From positions 1,054,001 through 1,118,000 of the forward strand of contig NZ_CP043476.1 in assembly GCF_009769165.1 (NCBI RefSeq): a stretch of DNA of 64,000 nucleotides, in the 5' to 3' direction. Positions 7,130 to 17,654 of the stretch are shown one piece after another. A program made the translations under genes and the position numbers. Every line of letters begins with the position of its first letter. Position 1 is the stretch's first letter. The notes under the pieces were generated by a model that saw only the letters and a list, made by a program, of their open reading frames with translations, was not told the origin of the DNA and searched no databases. The stretch comes from Xanthomonas hyacinthi (GTDB lineage Bacteria > Pseudomonadota > Gammaproteobacteria > Xanthomonadales > Xanthomonadaceae).

Positions 7130-9802
7130 ATGAGTCATCGCGCCATCGCAACGCGGCGTCGGTCCCTGTGCGTTGCCGTCTTCGCCAGCCTGCCCGTCGC
7201 CGCCTCCGTCCATGCCCAATCCAGCGCCGCCGATGCGGCGATCACCCGGCTCGATCAGGTCAGCGTGATCGGCAGTCGGACCCAGGCCCGTACCGTGCTC
7301 GAATCGCCGGTGCCGATCGACGTGTTCGGCGCCGAAGACCTCCGTCGCAGCGGCTACACCGACCTCAGCCAGATCCTGCAATCGCTGCTGCCATCGTTCA
7401 ACTTCCCGCACCCGACCACGCCGGACGGCAACACCCATATCCGCTCGGCCACGCTGCGCGGGCTGTCGCCGGACCAGACCCTGGTGCTGGTCAATGGCAA
7501 GCGTCGCCACCCCAGCGCCTGGGTCAACAGCGGCGGCACCGTCGGCAAGGGCGCGGTCTCCACCGACCTCAATGCGATACCGGTCAGCGCGATCGCACGC
7601 ATCGAGGTGCTGCGCGACGGCGCATCGGCGCAGTACGGCTCCGACGCGATCGCCGGGGTCATCAACATCGTGCTGCGCGAGGACGCCGGCTTCGAGGGTC
7701 GGGTCAGCCATGGCAGCACCCGCGATGGCGGCGGCGACACCAGCACCGCTGCACTGGATACCGGAGTGGCCCTGGCCGATGCGGGTGGCCTGCACCTGAC
7801 CCTGGACTATCGCAAGCGCAAGGCCGCCGACCGCGGCTTGCCCGATACCCGCCAGCAGTACTTCGGGATCGGCCGCAACGGCGCGCCGGTGGCGCCATCC
7901 AGCAGCTACGGTTCGGGCATCGGCCTGGCCCCGATCGGCGGTGCGGCGGCGGGGGCCGTGGCCGATCCACGTGAAGCCACGATCGACCGCGGCGCGCTGT
8001 GGCGTTTCGCCGACTCGGCCGACACCGTGGACAAGACCGTGTTCGGCAACCTGCGCAAGCCGCTGCCGTGGGGCGACGCACTGGAGACCTATGCGTTTGG
8101 CGGCTACGGGGTCAGCGAAGGCAGCTCCAACGCCTCGCTGCGCCGCGCCGGCCAGGCCGAGAATGTGCGTGCGATCTACCCGGATGGTTTCCTGCCATGG
8201 GTGGACACGCGCAGCACCAACGCCTCGCTCGGCGCAGGGCTGAAGGGTCGTGCCGGCGACTGGCAGTGGGACCTGAGCAGCGTCTATGGCCGCAACAAGT
8301 TGGTCTACCGCACCCACAACACGCTCAACGCCACCCTTGGCGCGGACAGCCCGACCGCGTTCTACAACGGCGCGCAGGCCGCCTCGCAGTGGACCACCAA
8401 CCTGGACGCACGCCACAGCCTGGAACTCGGCTGGCATGCGCCGCTGCAACTGGCGCTGGGCGCGGAATTTCGCCGCGATACCTACTCCATCTCCGCCGGC
8501 GAACCGGCCTCGTATGCGTGGGGACCGTACCGCGTGCTCGATGGCCCGGCGGCCGGCACGGTGCCGACGATCGGCTCGCAGGGCTTCGCCGGCATCCAGC
8601 CCGGCGATGCGGGCAACCATCATCGTCACAACGTCGCCGCTTATGTCGAAACCGAGACCGACCTGAGCGAACGCCTGTTGCTGTCGCTCGCCGGGCGCTG
8701 GGAGGACTACAGCGACTTCGGCAGCACCACCAACGGCAAGCTGGCGCTGCGCTACCAGCTGAACGGCGGGCTGGCGCTGCGCGCGGCGGCCAGCACCGGC
8801 TTCCACGCACCGGCGCTGGCCCAGCAGCACTTCAGTTCGACCAGCAGCCGCACCCTCAACAACGCGCAGACCCAGTTACCCGAGTACGTGCTGGTGCGCA
8901 CTGCGCCGGTCGATTCCGTGCAGGCGCGGGCACTGGGCGCACGCCCGCTGCGACCGGAAAAGGCCAGCAACCTCACCGCGGGGCTGACCTGGGGCATCGG
9001 CGGCCTGAGCGCCTCGCTGGACGCGTACCGGATCGACATCGACGAGCGCATCTTCCTGTCCAGCAACTACGTCGATGCGGCCGGCTCCAGTACGATCCGC
9101 GACTACCTGGCCGCGCTCGGCTCGCCTGGCGTCACCAGCGTGCGCTACTTCAGCAACGCCGCCGACACCCGCACCACCGGCGTGGACGCCTCGGCGCGCT
9201 ACCGCTGGGAACTGGGCGATGCCGACCACCTGACCGCCACGCTCGGCTACAACCGCAACAAGACCGAATTGACCCGCGTCGCAGCGACGCCAGCGCAACT
9301 CATCCTGCTGGGCGTGCGCACCCCGCAGTTCGACATCACCGAACGCACCCGCGTCGAAAAGGGCCAACCGCGCGACAACCTGATCGCGGCGCTGCGCTGG
9401 GATGTCGGCCGTTGGAGCTGCAACCTCGGCACCCACCGCTACGGCGAGATCGAAGGCGTGGCCGCCACCAACCAGAGCGCGGCCAACGTCGCCGCGTTCG
9501 CGCAGGGCTCGACACGTTTCCGCACCCTGCCGACCGAGGCCGGCAGCGCCGGCAACTTCGACGTGATCCAGAAGCTGGAGGCGCGCTGGGTCACCGACCT
9601 GGACATCGCGTTCCGCGCCAGCGATGCATTGACCGTGGTGCTCGGCGCCAACAACTTGTTCAACACCTATCCCACCCGCAATATCGCCAGCACGCCACAG
9701 GTCTCCGGAGCCGATACCTTCGGGGTGTTCCCATACAGCGAGCTGTCGCCGTTCGGCTGGAGCGGAACCTACTACTACGTGCGCCTGGAGACCCGTTTCT
9801 GA
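7130..9802 (+). CDS. TonB-dependent outer-membrane receptor
   Basis: An 890-residue receptor with a signal peptide ending near VHAQ and a TonB box-like stretch (ITRLDQVSVIGSR). The plug domain covers about residues 60-185 (VPIDVFGAEDLRRSG, LRGLSPDQTLVLVNGKRRH, IARIEVLRDGASAQYGSDA, IAGVINIVL), followed by a long beta-barrel ending in aromatic RLETRF. There is no N-terminal STN signalling domain, so it is a transporter without a transcription-signalling role. The substrate is unknown. Its stop overlaps the ATG of the next gene (ATGA), so the two are translationally coupled. It may feed that exported enzyme. Confidence 0.92.
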   Translation: MSHRAIATRRRSLCVAVFASLPVAASVHAQSSAADAAITRLDQVSVIGSRTQARTVLESPVPIDVFGAEDLRRSGYTDLSQILQSLLPSFNFPHPTTPDGNTHIRSATLRGLSPDQTLVLVNGKRRHPSAWVNSGGTVGKGAVSTDLNAIPVSAIARIEVLRDGASAQYGSDAIAGVINIVLREDAGFEGRVSHGSTRDGGGDTSTAALDTGVALADAGGLHLTLDYRKRKAADRGLPDTRQQYFGIGRNGAPVAPSSSYGSGIGLAPIGGAAAGAVADPREATIDRGALWRFADSADTVDKTVFGNLRKPLPWGDALETYAFGGYGVSEGSSNASLRRAGQAENVRAIYPDGFLPWVDTRSTNASLGAGLKGRAGDWQWDLSSVYGRNKLVYRTHNTLNATLGADSPTAFYNGAQAASQWTTNLDARHSLELGWHAPLQLALGAEFRRDTYSISAGEPASYAWGPYRVLDGPAAGTVPTIGSQGFAGIQPGDAGNHHRHNVAAYVETETDLSERLLLSLAGRWEDYSDFGSTTNGKLALRYQLNGGLALRAAASTGFHAPALAQQHFSSTSSRTLNNAQTQLPEYVLVRTAPVDSVQARALGARPLRPEKASNLTAGLTWGIGGLSASLDAYRIDIDERIFLSSNYVDAAGSSTIRDYLAALGSPGVTSVRYFSNAADTRTTGVDASARYRWELGDADHLTATLGYNRNKTELTRVAATPAQLILLGVRTPQFDITERTRVEKGQPRDNLIAALRWDVGRWSCNLGTHRYGEIEGVAATNQSAANVAAFAQGSTRFRTLPTEAGSAGNFDVIQKLEARWVTDLDIAFRASDALTVVLGANNLFNTYPTRNIASTPQVSGADTFGVFPYSELSPFGWSGTYYYVRLETRF

Positions 9803-10986
9803 TGAAGATCGCAACCGACAGTCCCACCGCCACGCCGGGCGACCCCGATCGCCGCCGCTGGTTGCGTGCCGGCATCGCCGGCGCCGCCGGGGCGGCACTG
9901 CTGCCTGCGCTGCCCGCCGCCCGCGCAGGCACGGCGACGGCGGCCAACCCGATCGGCGCAGCGGCATCGCCGCTGCGCCTGGACCTCAACGAAAGCAGCT
10001 ACGGCCCCTCGCCACGGGTCGCCCCGGCGATCACCCGCGCAATGGGCTCAGCGCCGCGTTACGTGAGCGCCGACCAGTTGCAGGCACTGCAGCGGCAGAT
10101 CGCCACACTGGAAGGCGTGGCGCCGGAGCAGGTGATCGTGGGCGAAGTGCTCCAGGCGCTTGGGCAGCATCTGGCGCTGAGCCAGGGAGCGGGCAGTTTC
10201 GTGTATTCGGTGCCTGGCTATGGCGCACTGGTCGATGCGGCCAGACCGTTCGGCGGGCGCGCCGTCGAGGTGCCGCTCAATGCCGCGCTGGAGAACGACC
10301 TGCCCGCGCTGCTGGCGGCCATCGGCGGCGACACCCGCGCCCTGTTCGTGGTCAACCCGCACAACCCGTCCGGCACGCTCAGCCGCGGCGGCGAGTTCGA
10401 CCGCTTCGTCAGCGCGGCGCAGGCGCGCACGCTGGCGATCGTCGATGAAGCTTATCTGGACTACCGCGACGATGCCGCGTCGCTGAGCGCGGTGCGGCTG
10501 CTGCGCCAGGGCCAGAACGTGGCGGTGTTCCGCACCCTGGGCAAGATCCATGCGCTGGCCGGCCTGCAGGTCGGCTACGCGCTGGCCCCGCCAGCGCTCG
10601 CCGATGCGCTGCGCCAGCGCGATGTCGGCGCCGCGCATGCACAGAACCAGCTGTCGCTGGCCGCGGCCAGCGCGGCGCTGGCCGATCCGGCGCACATCGC
10701 GCGGGTGCGTGCCAGCGTCGGGGTGGAAAGGCAACGCTGGCAACTGGCGCTGCGCCAACTGAAACTGCGTTCGACCGAGGCCACCGGCAATTTCGTGTTC
10801 TTCGACAGCGGCCATCCGCATGCGCGGGTGGCCGCCGCGCTGTTGCGGAACGGAGTGCGCATCGCCCGTGCCTTCGCCCCATACGACACCTGGCTGCGGA
10901 TCAGCATCGGGACGCCGCAGGAAAACCAGCGCGCGCAACAGGCGCTGCGCGCCGTGTTGGCGGAACTGGGCGGCGTAAGCGCCTGA
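9802..10986 (+). CDS. Tat-signal PLP-dependent aminotransferase, HisC-like
   Basis: A 394-residue fold-type I aminotransferase of the class I/II, histidinol-phosphate aminotransferase-like group. Unusually, it begins with a twin-arginine signal (DRRRWLRAG, then a hydrophobic run ending PAARAG near residue 43), which implies export to the periplasm in folded, cofactor-loaded form. PLP-site residues are N185 in NPHNPSGT, D215 in IVDEAYLDY and the probable Schiff-base lysine K248 in RTLGKIHALAG. The ATG overlaps the TonB receptor stop. The biosynthetic HisC is cytoplasmic, so this is a separate function. An amino-group-containing nutrient taken up by the receptor is a plausible substrate, but this is an inference. 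Confidence 0.85.
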   Translation: MKIATDSPTATPGDPDRRRWLRAGIAGAAGAALLPALPAARAGTATAANPIGAAASPLRLDLNESSYGPSPRVAPAITRAMGSAPRYVSADQLQALQRQIATLEGVAPEQVIVGEVLQALGQHLALSQGAGSFVYSVPGYGALVDAARPFGGRAVEVPLNAALENDLPALLAAIGGDTRALFVVNPHNPSGTLSRGGEFDRFVSAAQARTLAIVDEAYLDYRDDAASLSAVRLLRQGQNVAVFRTLGKIHALAGLQVGYALAPPALADALRQRDVGAAHAQNQLSLAAASAALADPAHIARVRASVGVERQRWQLALRQLKLRSTEATGNFVFFDSGHPHARVAAALLRNGVRIARAFAPYDTWLRISIGTPQENQRAQQALRAVLAELGGVSA

Positions 10987-11044
10987 CCGCCATCCACCGC
11001 GCCGCCGCCCACGCCGTGATCGATTGCGGACACACCATCCGGGC

Positions 11045-11288
11045 CATGTCCGGGTTGGCAATTCCGAGGCGTTCCTGCGCGAGCACCTGGGCGCCTATGC
11101 CGGCAGCGCGCATCATCGCGAGCACCACGCATCATCGCGAGCAGAAGGTGGTGCGCGCGGACGGGCCGATCGCCGCGCCCGGCACCAGCCCGGTCAGCTA
11201 CGCGGTGGAATGCCTGCGCCAGCTGCATCCGCAGCGCGAAGAACGGATCGCGCAGATGCGGCGGATGTTCGCTGCCGAGTTCGTGTGA
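11045..11288 (+). pseudogene. DJ-1/PfpI-family C-terminal remnant, frameshifted by a duplication
   Basis: Two frames encode the end of a type 1 glutamine amidotransferase-like (DJ-1/PfpI) protein: VGNSEAFLREHLGAYAGSAH, then VVRADGPIAAPGTSPVSYAV and IAQMRRMFAAEFV before the stop. The junction holds a 16-base direct repeat, CGCATCATCGCGAGCA, at 11109-11124 and 11128-11143, a period of 19 bases. Deleting 19 bases fuses the frames without a gap. The N-terminal domain with the nucleophile cysteine was not found, so the gene was probably truncated as well. Confidence 0.7.
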
Positions 11289-11325
11289 GGCCGCGCGCGC
11301 AGCGCGTGGGCGCGGCGGCGCCGGC

Positions 11326-11976
11326 TCAGGCCTCCAGCCCCAGCGCGCAGCTGACCCCGGTGCCGCCCAATCCGCAGTAGCCGCCCGGGTTCTTGGCCAG
11401 GTATTGCTGGTGCTCGTCCTCGGCGTAATAGAACGGCGGCGCCGGGAAGCGGATCTCGGTGGTGATCTCGCCATAGCCGGCCGCGCGCAGGCGCTGCTGG
11501 TAGGCGTCGCGGCTGGCGATGGCCGCGTCGTACTGCACCTGCGTGCTGCAGTAGATCGCCGAGCGGTACTGGGTGCCGCTGTCGTTGCCCTGGCGCATGC
11601 CCTGGGTCGGGTCGTGGCTTTCCCAGAAGGTCTGCAGCAGGCGCTCGAACGTGACCGCCTGCGGGTCGAACACCACCAGCACCGCCTCGGTGTGGCCGGT
11701 CTGGCCCGAGCACACTTCCCGGTAGCTGGCGTTGGGGGTCTGCCCGCCGGCATAGCCGACCGCGGTGCTGAACACGCCCGGCAGCGACCAGAACGTGCGC
11801 TCGGCGCCCCAGAAGCAGCCCAGGCCGAACTGCACCTGCTGCAGGCCGGCGAACGCGTCGCGCAGCGGGTGGCCGTTGAGGTAATGGCGATTGTGCAGCG
11901 GCAGCGGCTCGCTGCGGCCGGGCAGGCTTTCGCCCGGGCGCGGCAGGCGCTGCTTGAAGGCACCGATTCCCAACAT
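11326..11976 (-). CDS. msrA: Peptide methionine-S-sulfoxide reductase A
   Basis: A 216-residue repair enzyme that reduces methionine S-sulfoxide in proteins. The catalytic cysteine is C54 in [10 protein letters not shown], the substrate-pocket residues lie in [11 protein letters not shown], and a C-terminal resolving cysteine is in [10 protein letters not shown]. The start at [12 protein letters not shown] has a good AGGAG and matches xanthomonad MsrA. An ATG six codons upstream (MPGVRA) also has an AGGAGG and cannot be excluded. It shares a methionine- and peroxide-repair theme with the ahpC block but is not linked to it by operon structure. Confidence 0.95.
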   Translation of the reverse strand: MLGIGAFKQRLPRPGESLPGRSEPLPLHNRHYLNGHPLRDAFAGLQQVQFGLGCFWGAERTFWSLPGVFSTAVGYAGGQTPNASYREVCSGQTGHTEAVLVVFDPQAVTFERLLQTFWESHDPTQGMRQGNDSGTQYRSAIYCSTQVQYDAAIASRDAYQQRLRAAGYGEITTEIRFPAPPFYYAEDEHQQYLAKNPGGYCGLGGTGVSCALGLEA

Positions 11977-12164
11977 GGCGCGGACTCCTGGCATCGAAAG
12001 GGATGCCTCCTGGATGGCGCTGGTGGGGGTGGGTTTCAAGGTGTGGTGGGGCCGGGACTGGGGACTCGTGGGCGCCGCGAGTGCAAAGATCGTGAGAGGC
12101 TCGAGCCGGTGGTGCTTCCACACAGCGACCCGACGCTCTTCGAGTCCCGAATCCCGGCCCCCGG

Positions 12165-12392
12165 CTACATCGCCCGCGTCACCTGCCCGCCCAGGCCCAG
12201 CGCCATCAGCACCTCCTGCGCCTTCTCCAGCAGTTCGTCGGCCACGCACACCTGCACCACCCCGAACGGCAGTTCGCCGGCACCGCCGAGCAGCGCCTCG
12301 CCGAACACGAACGCGGTGATGCCGGCATCCTCCAGCGCGTGCTTGGCCAGGTGCGCGTCGATCAGGTGCTGGGCGCGGTAGGCGATCTGCAT
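12165..12392 (-). CDS. DUF2007 domain protein
   Basis: A 75-residue protein of the DUF2007 (putative signal-transducing, PII-like) family, with the pattern [20 protein letters not shown] followed by GITAFVFGE and [15 protein letters not shown]. Proteins of this kind bind small ligands or act as regulatory modules, but no specific role is known here. It starts nine bases after the stop of the truncated GST fragment, so it probably once followed a full-length GST gene and may still use that transcript. Confidence 0.8.
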   Translation of the reverse strand: MQIAYRAQHLIDAHLAKHALEDAGITAFVFGEALLGGAGELPFGVVQVCVADELLEKAQEVLMALGLGGQVTRAM

Positions 12393-12401
12393 GGCCCGCC
12401 C

Positions 12402-12713
12402 TCAGCCGCGCGCCGCGACCGCGCGCGCCTGCGCGCGCGCACCCCGCGCGGCCGGCCAGCCGCGGCCGCCCAGCCAGCGCGCGTTGGCGTAGTCGCAGAT
12501 CGCCAGCGAATCCCGGCGTTGCAGCGCGCCGTGCCACAGCGCCGGCACCCGCCCGGTCGGCGAATAGGCGCCGATGCGCGCGGCGAACTCGGGCGTGTCC
12601 AGCGGCAGCGGCCCTTCCTCGAACAGCACCTCGAAGTGCCGCAGCAGCCGCCACGGCCGCAGCGACCACGAAGACAGGTTCTTGTCGCCGATGACCAGAC
12701 GGGGAAGCGGCAT
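12402..12713 (-). pseudogene. Glutathione S-transferase, N-terminal domain only
   Basis: A 103-residue open frame covers only the thioredoxin-like GST N-terminal domain: [18 protein letters not shown], then [13 protein letters not shown] and [13 protein letters not shown], which form the glutathione site. A full GST of this subgroup has about 220 residues. The frame stops right after RAQARAV, where the all-helical C-terminal domain should begin, and that domain is not found downstream, where the DUF2007 gene starts. It is probably a deletion remnant, although a short protein may still be made. Confidence 0.65.
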
Positions 12714-12813
12714 GACGGAATCTCGCGCATGGACCGACCCGCAGCGTACGCGGCGGGGCGGTCGGCGGCCAGCTCGGCTAAACTTGCGCTTTACTTAATC
12801 TGCTGAAGCGCGC

Positions 12814-14568
<1,755 letters not shown>

Positions 14569-14661
14569 CGGTAGCGCACGCGCGCCGCGCCGACCGTTTC
14601 CCGGTAGCGGCCGGTGGCGCCGCGCTTCCCTGCGTACCGCAGCCGCGCTAGCGTAGCGCCC

Positions 14662-15402
14662 ATGTCGCCCGCCCCCACCCTGAGCCTGCGCAGCTACGGC
14701 CGCGACGGCGATGCCCACCAGCACGCGCACGTGCAGATCGTGCTGCCGCTGCGTGGCGAACTGGAAATCGAGGTGGGCGGACGCGGCGGCCGCCTGGACG
14801 CGTTCCGTGCCGCGGTCGTTGCACCGCACACACGGCACGCGCAGTCGGCGGCCGGCGCCAACCGCTTCCTGGTCGTCGACTGCGCCAGCAGCGCGTTCGA
14901 CGCTGCCGCCCTGGAACGGCTGCAGCGCCATCCGTTCATCGACCTGCCGCCGGAGCTGCAACGCCGGCTGGCCGCGCTCGATCAGCCGCAGACGGCGCAC
15001 GCCAGCGCCGATGCCTGCGCCGCGCTGGCGCTGCAACAGCTGCAGGCGCAGCGCCGCTCCTGGGCGCGGCTGCAGCTGCTGTGCCGGCGCATCGAATCCG
15101 CCCGCGGACAGGCATGGCCGGTGCAACGCATGGCCGCGACGGCGCACCTGAGCGTGAGCCGCCTGCATGCCCTGTTCCGCGAGGCGCTGGGACGCACGCC
15201 GCAGGACTGGCTGTCGGCGCGGCGGCTGGACTGGGTACGCCGGCAACTGGCGCACGGCGAACGGCCGATCGCGCAGTTGGCGCTGGACAGCGGCTATGCC
15301 GACCAGAGCGCGCTGACCCGCGCGCTGCGCCGCGCGACCGGGCACACCCCCGCCGCCTATCGCCGGCACCATCGCGCCCCGGCCGTGCCGCCGGAACAGT
15401 AG
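14662..15402 (+). CDS. AraC-family transcriptional regulator
   Basis: A 246-residue regulator. The N-terminal cupin-like sensor (HQHAHVQIVLPLRGELEIEV) is followed by the two-HTH AraC domain in the last 100 residues (MAATAHLSVSRLHALFREAL, LALDSGYADQSALTRALRR, ATGHTPAAYRRHH). The ligand is unknown. It is followed, about 70 bp later on the same strand, by a DMT-family exporter, and this regulator-exporter order suggests that it controls that gene in response to a small molecule. I chose the ATG at 14662 because it places the cupin motif at the usual distance. Confidence 0.85.
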   Translation: MSPAPTLSLRSYGRDGDAHQHAHVQIVLPLRGELEIEVGGRGGRLDAFRAAVVAPHTRHAQSAAGANRFLVVDCASSAFDAAALERLQRHPFIDLPPELQRRLAALDQPQTAHASADACAALALQQLQAQRRSWARLQLLCRRIESARGQAWPVQRMAATAHLSVSRLHALFREALGRTPQDWLSARRLDWVRRQLAHGERPIAQLALDSGYADQSALTRALRRATGHTPAAYRRHHRAPAVPPEQ

Positions 15403-15473
15403 CCTGGGACAAGCCGCGGCAGCGCGCGCAGGCCATGCTGACGCACTACGCAACTGAAGAAACGGGACACGGC

Positions 15474-16430
15474 ATGCGCGAGCGTTTGTGGGCGGGAGTG
15501 GGCAGCGGCATCGCCGCGGGCGCGTTGTGGGGCCTGGTGTTCCTGGCGCCGCAGTTGCTCGCCGGGTTCTCGCCGCTGCAGCTGTCGGTGTCGCGCTACC
15601 TGGCCTACGGCACGGTCGCCGCGCTGCTGCTCGCGCCGCGCTGGCGCGCCGCCACCGGCGCGCTCGGGGCGCCGGAATGGTGGGCGCTGCTGCGGCTGAG
15701 CCTGCTCGGCAACATCGTCTATTACGTGTTGCTGGGCAGCGCGGTGCAATGGGCCGGCGGCGCGGCCACCGCGTTGATCATCGGCCTGCTGCCGGCGGTG
15801 GTCACCGTGCTCGGTTCGCGCGCGGCCGGGGCGATGCGGCTGCGCCGGCTGGCCGCACCGTGCGCGCTGTGCGTGCTCGGGGTGGCGCTGGTGGCGGCGC
15901 AGACCCTGGGCGCCGCGCCGCATGCGCAGACCAGCGTCGGCACGCGTGCAACGGGGCTAGCCTGCGCGCTGGGCGCACTGGCGTGCTGGGCGGCGTATTC
16001 GATCAAGAATGCGCGCTGGCTCACGCACCGGCCCGACATCTCCGGACGCGACTGGTCGCTGCTCACCGGCGTGGTCACCGGCGCGCTGGCGCTGACCCTG
16101 GCGGTGCCGGCGTTCGCCTTCGAGCGCAGCGCGCACGCAGCCGCGGACTGGGCGCGGTTCTGGGGCATGGCGACGGTGCTGGCGGTGTTCGCCTCGGTGA
16201 TCGGCAACGCCTGCTGGAACCGCGCCAGCCGGCTGCTGCCGCTGACCCTGGTCGGGCAGATGATCGTGTTCGAGACCGTGTTCGCGCTGCTGTACGGCTT
16301 CCTGTGGGAGGCGCGCTGGCCCACGCCGCCGCAAGCCTTGGCGATCGCCTGCCTGCTCGGCGGCGTGCTGTGGTGCGCCTGGCTGCACGCTCCACCGCAG
16401 GTGCGCAAGGCCGATGCAACATTGGGTTAG
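15474..16430 (+). CDS. DMT-superfamily (EamA) membrane transporter
   Basis: A 318-residue inner-membrane protein with about ten hydrophobic helices in two EamA repeats, the arrangement of drug/metabolite exporters such as RhaT- and YdcZ-like carriers. The repeat starts are visible as GIAAGALWGLVFLAPQLLAG and LACALGALACWAAYSIKNA. Substrate not recognisable. An upstream ATG at 15435 would add 13 residues. Control by the preceding AraC regulator is likely from the spacing and orientation. Confidence 0.85.
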   Translation: MRERLWAGVGSGIAAGALWGLVFLAPQLLAGFSPLQLSVSRYLAYGTVAALLLAPRWRAATGALGAPEWWALLRLSLLGNIVYYVLLGSAVQWAGGAATALIIGLLPAVVTVLGSRAAGAMRLRRLAAPCALCVLGVALVAAQTLGAAPHAQTSVGTRATGLACALGALACWAAYSIKNARWLTHRPDISGRDWSLLTGVVTGALALTLAVPAFAFERSAHAAADWARFWGMATVLAVFASVIGNACWNRASRLLPLTLVGQMIVFETVFALLYGFLWEARWPTPPQALAIACLLGGVLWCAWLHAPPQVRKADATLG

Positions 16431-16433
16431 GCC

Positions 16434-16637
16434 GCGCCGCCTGACGAAACTGCGCAGCAACTGGCGCATGCCACCGGCTGCGGCAGCCTCTACGACGATG
16501 CGGCGCTGGCGCCGCTGCAGGTCAATGTCGTGCGGGGCCGGATCGGCATCCGCCAGGCGCTGCATCGGGCGATCGACGGCACCGTGATCCAGGTCGAGCG
16601 AGAAAGCGCGAATACGATCGCCGTCAGCCACCGCTGA
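16434..16637 (+). pseudogene. STN (secretin/TonB N-terminal) domain remnant
   Basis: The frame directly after the exporter stop encodes a short STN-like module: QQLAHATGCGSLYDDAAL, a loop and then IGIRQALHRAIDGTVIQVE, ending SHR and a stop. STN domains form the signalling N-terminus of FecA/FpvA-type receptors or of secretins. Here there is no start codon, signal peptide or downstream plug domain, so it is a fragment of a lost gene. It may come from a surface-signalling receptor that was once here. Confidence 0.55.
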
Positions 16638-16697
16638 CCGGACCGGCGGCCATGCGCGCTGCTACCATGGCCACACTGTCTTGCACGGTGAGTGGCC

Positions 16698-17069
16698 ATG
16701 TTCAGTCGTTCCGCGCTGTTGTTATGTTGCCTGTGCCTGTTCGCCGGCATTCTCTTCTTCGGTCCATGCGCACGTAGCGAAGGCGCCACGTCCGGCTTGC
16801 CGGTGAAGGTGGATACCCATTGCCGCAGCGATGCCGATTGCACGGTCAAGAACGTCGGCAACTGCTGCGGCGCGATGCCGGCCTGCGTCAACCGCGGCAG
16901 CCCCACCGATCCGCAAGGCGTGATGGCGCAATGCCAGGCCAGCGGCCGCATGAGCGTGTGCGGCGCGCGCGCGATCGGCGGCTGCCAATGCGTGAGCGGA
17001 CGGTGCAGCGCCAAGGGCGCGCCAGTCGATACACTGCGCGGCCCGCAGCCTGCCGAACCCGTCCGCTGA
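16698..17069 (+). CDS. Secreted cysteine-rich protein of unknown function
   Basis: A 123-residue protein. A signal peptide with a strong hydrophobic core (LLLCCLCLFAGILFFG) leads to a mature part with ten cysteines within about 65 residues (HC, DC, NCC, AC, QC, VC, GC, QC, RC), a pattern suggesting five disulfides. The cleavage region does not fit a lipobox, so it should be soluble and exported. The fold is not recognisable; it recalls small disulfide-knotted modules. The stop overlaps the start of the deaminase gene (ATGA). A GTG two codons upstream of the ATG is an alternative start. Unlike most periplasmic proteins it must depend on Dsb oxidation. Confidence 0.75.
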   Translation: MFSRSALLLCCLCLFAGILFFGPCARSEGATSGLPVKVDTHCRSDADCTVKNVGNCCGAMPACVNRGSPTDPQGVMAQCQASGRMSVCGARAIGGCQCVSGRCSAKGAPVDTLRGPQPAEPVR

Positions 17070-17629
17070 TGCTCTACGCGCAAGTCCATCTCACCCTGCC
17101 CGCCTGGATCCACGACGCGGTCGATCCGCAGGCGGTCTATCCCGGCGATGCCGACAAGGTGGCGCTGGCGGTGGAACTGTCGCGGCTGAACGTGGACGCC
17201 GGCAGCGGCGGCCCGTTCGGCGCGGCGGTGTTCGGCCCGGACCACCGCATCATCTCGGTCGGGGTGAACCGGGTGGTGCCGCAGACCACCTCGCTGGCGC
17301 ACGCCGAGAACATGGCCTACATGCTCGCGCAGCAGCGCCTGCAGACGCCGCGGCTGAACGCGGTGCTGGCGCCGGTGACCCTGGCGACCTCGGCGCAGCC
17401 GTGCTGCCAGTGCTACGGCGCCACCATCTGGGCCGGCATCGACCGCCTGCTGATCGGCGCCAGCGCCGCGGACGTGATGGCGCTGACCGCGTTCGACGAA
17501 GGCCCGTTGCCGGCGGACTGGATCGGCGAACTCGAACGCCGCGGCATCGAGGTGGTGCGCGGCCTGCACCGCGATGCCGCCTGCGCGGTGCTGCGCCGCT
17601 ACGGCGAACTCGACAGCCCCCGCTACTGA
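17069..17629 (+). CDS. Nucleoside/nucleobase deaminase of the cytidine deaminase superfamily
   Basis: A 186-residue zinc deaminase. The zinc and catalytic motif LAHAENMAY (HAE) is near residue 78 and the second zinc motif PCCQCYG (PCxxC) near residue 110. The substrate could be guanine, cytosine or a nucleoside; the subgroup looks most like guanine deaminase or the broad nucleoside deaminases. Its ATG overlaps the stop of the cysteine-rich secreted protein, so the genes are translationally coupled even though one product is exported and this one is cytoplasmic. Confidence 0.85.
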   Translation: MLYAQVHLTLPAWIHDAVDPQAVYPGDADKVALAVELSRLNVDAGSGGPFGAAVFGPDHRIISVGVNRVVPQTTSLAHAENMAYMLAQQRLQTPRLNAVLAPVTLATSAQPCCQCYGATIWAGIDRLLIGASAADVMALTAFDEGPLPADWIGELERRGIEVVRGLHRDAACAVLRRYGELDSPRY

Positions 17630-17654
17630 CGCCACCGGCGAAGGCGCTTACCGC

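Noticed and set aside
6911..8830. Open frame of 639 codons on the minus strand across the TonB receptor gene
   Set aside because: Composition is the low-complexity Arg/Ala/Gly pattern of a shadow frame, and the plus-strand receptor is clear.
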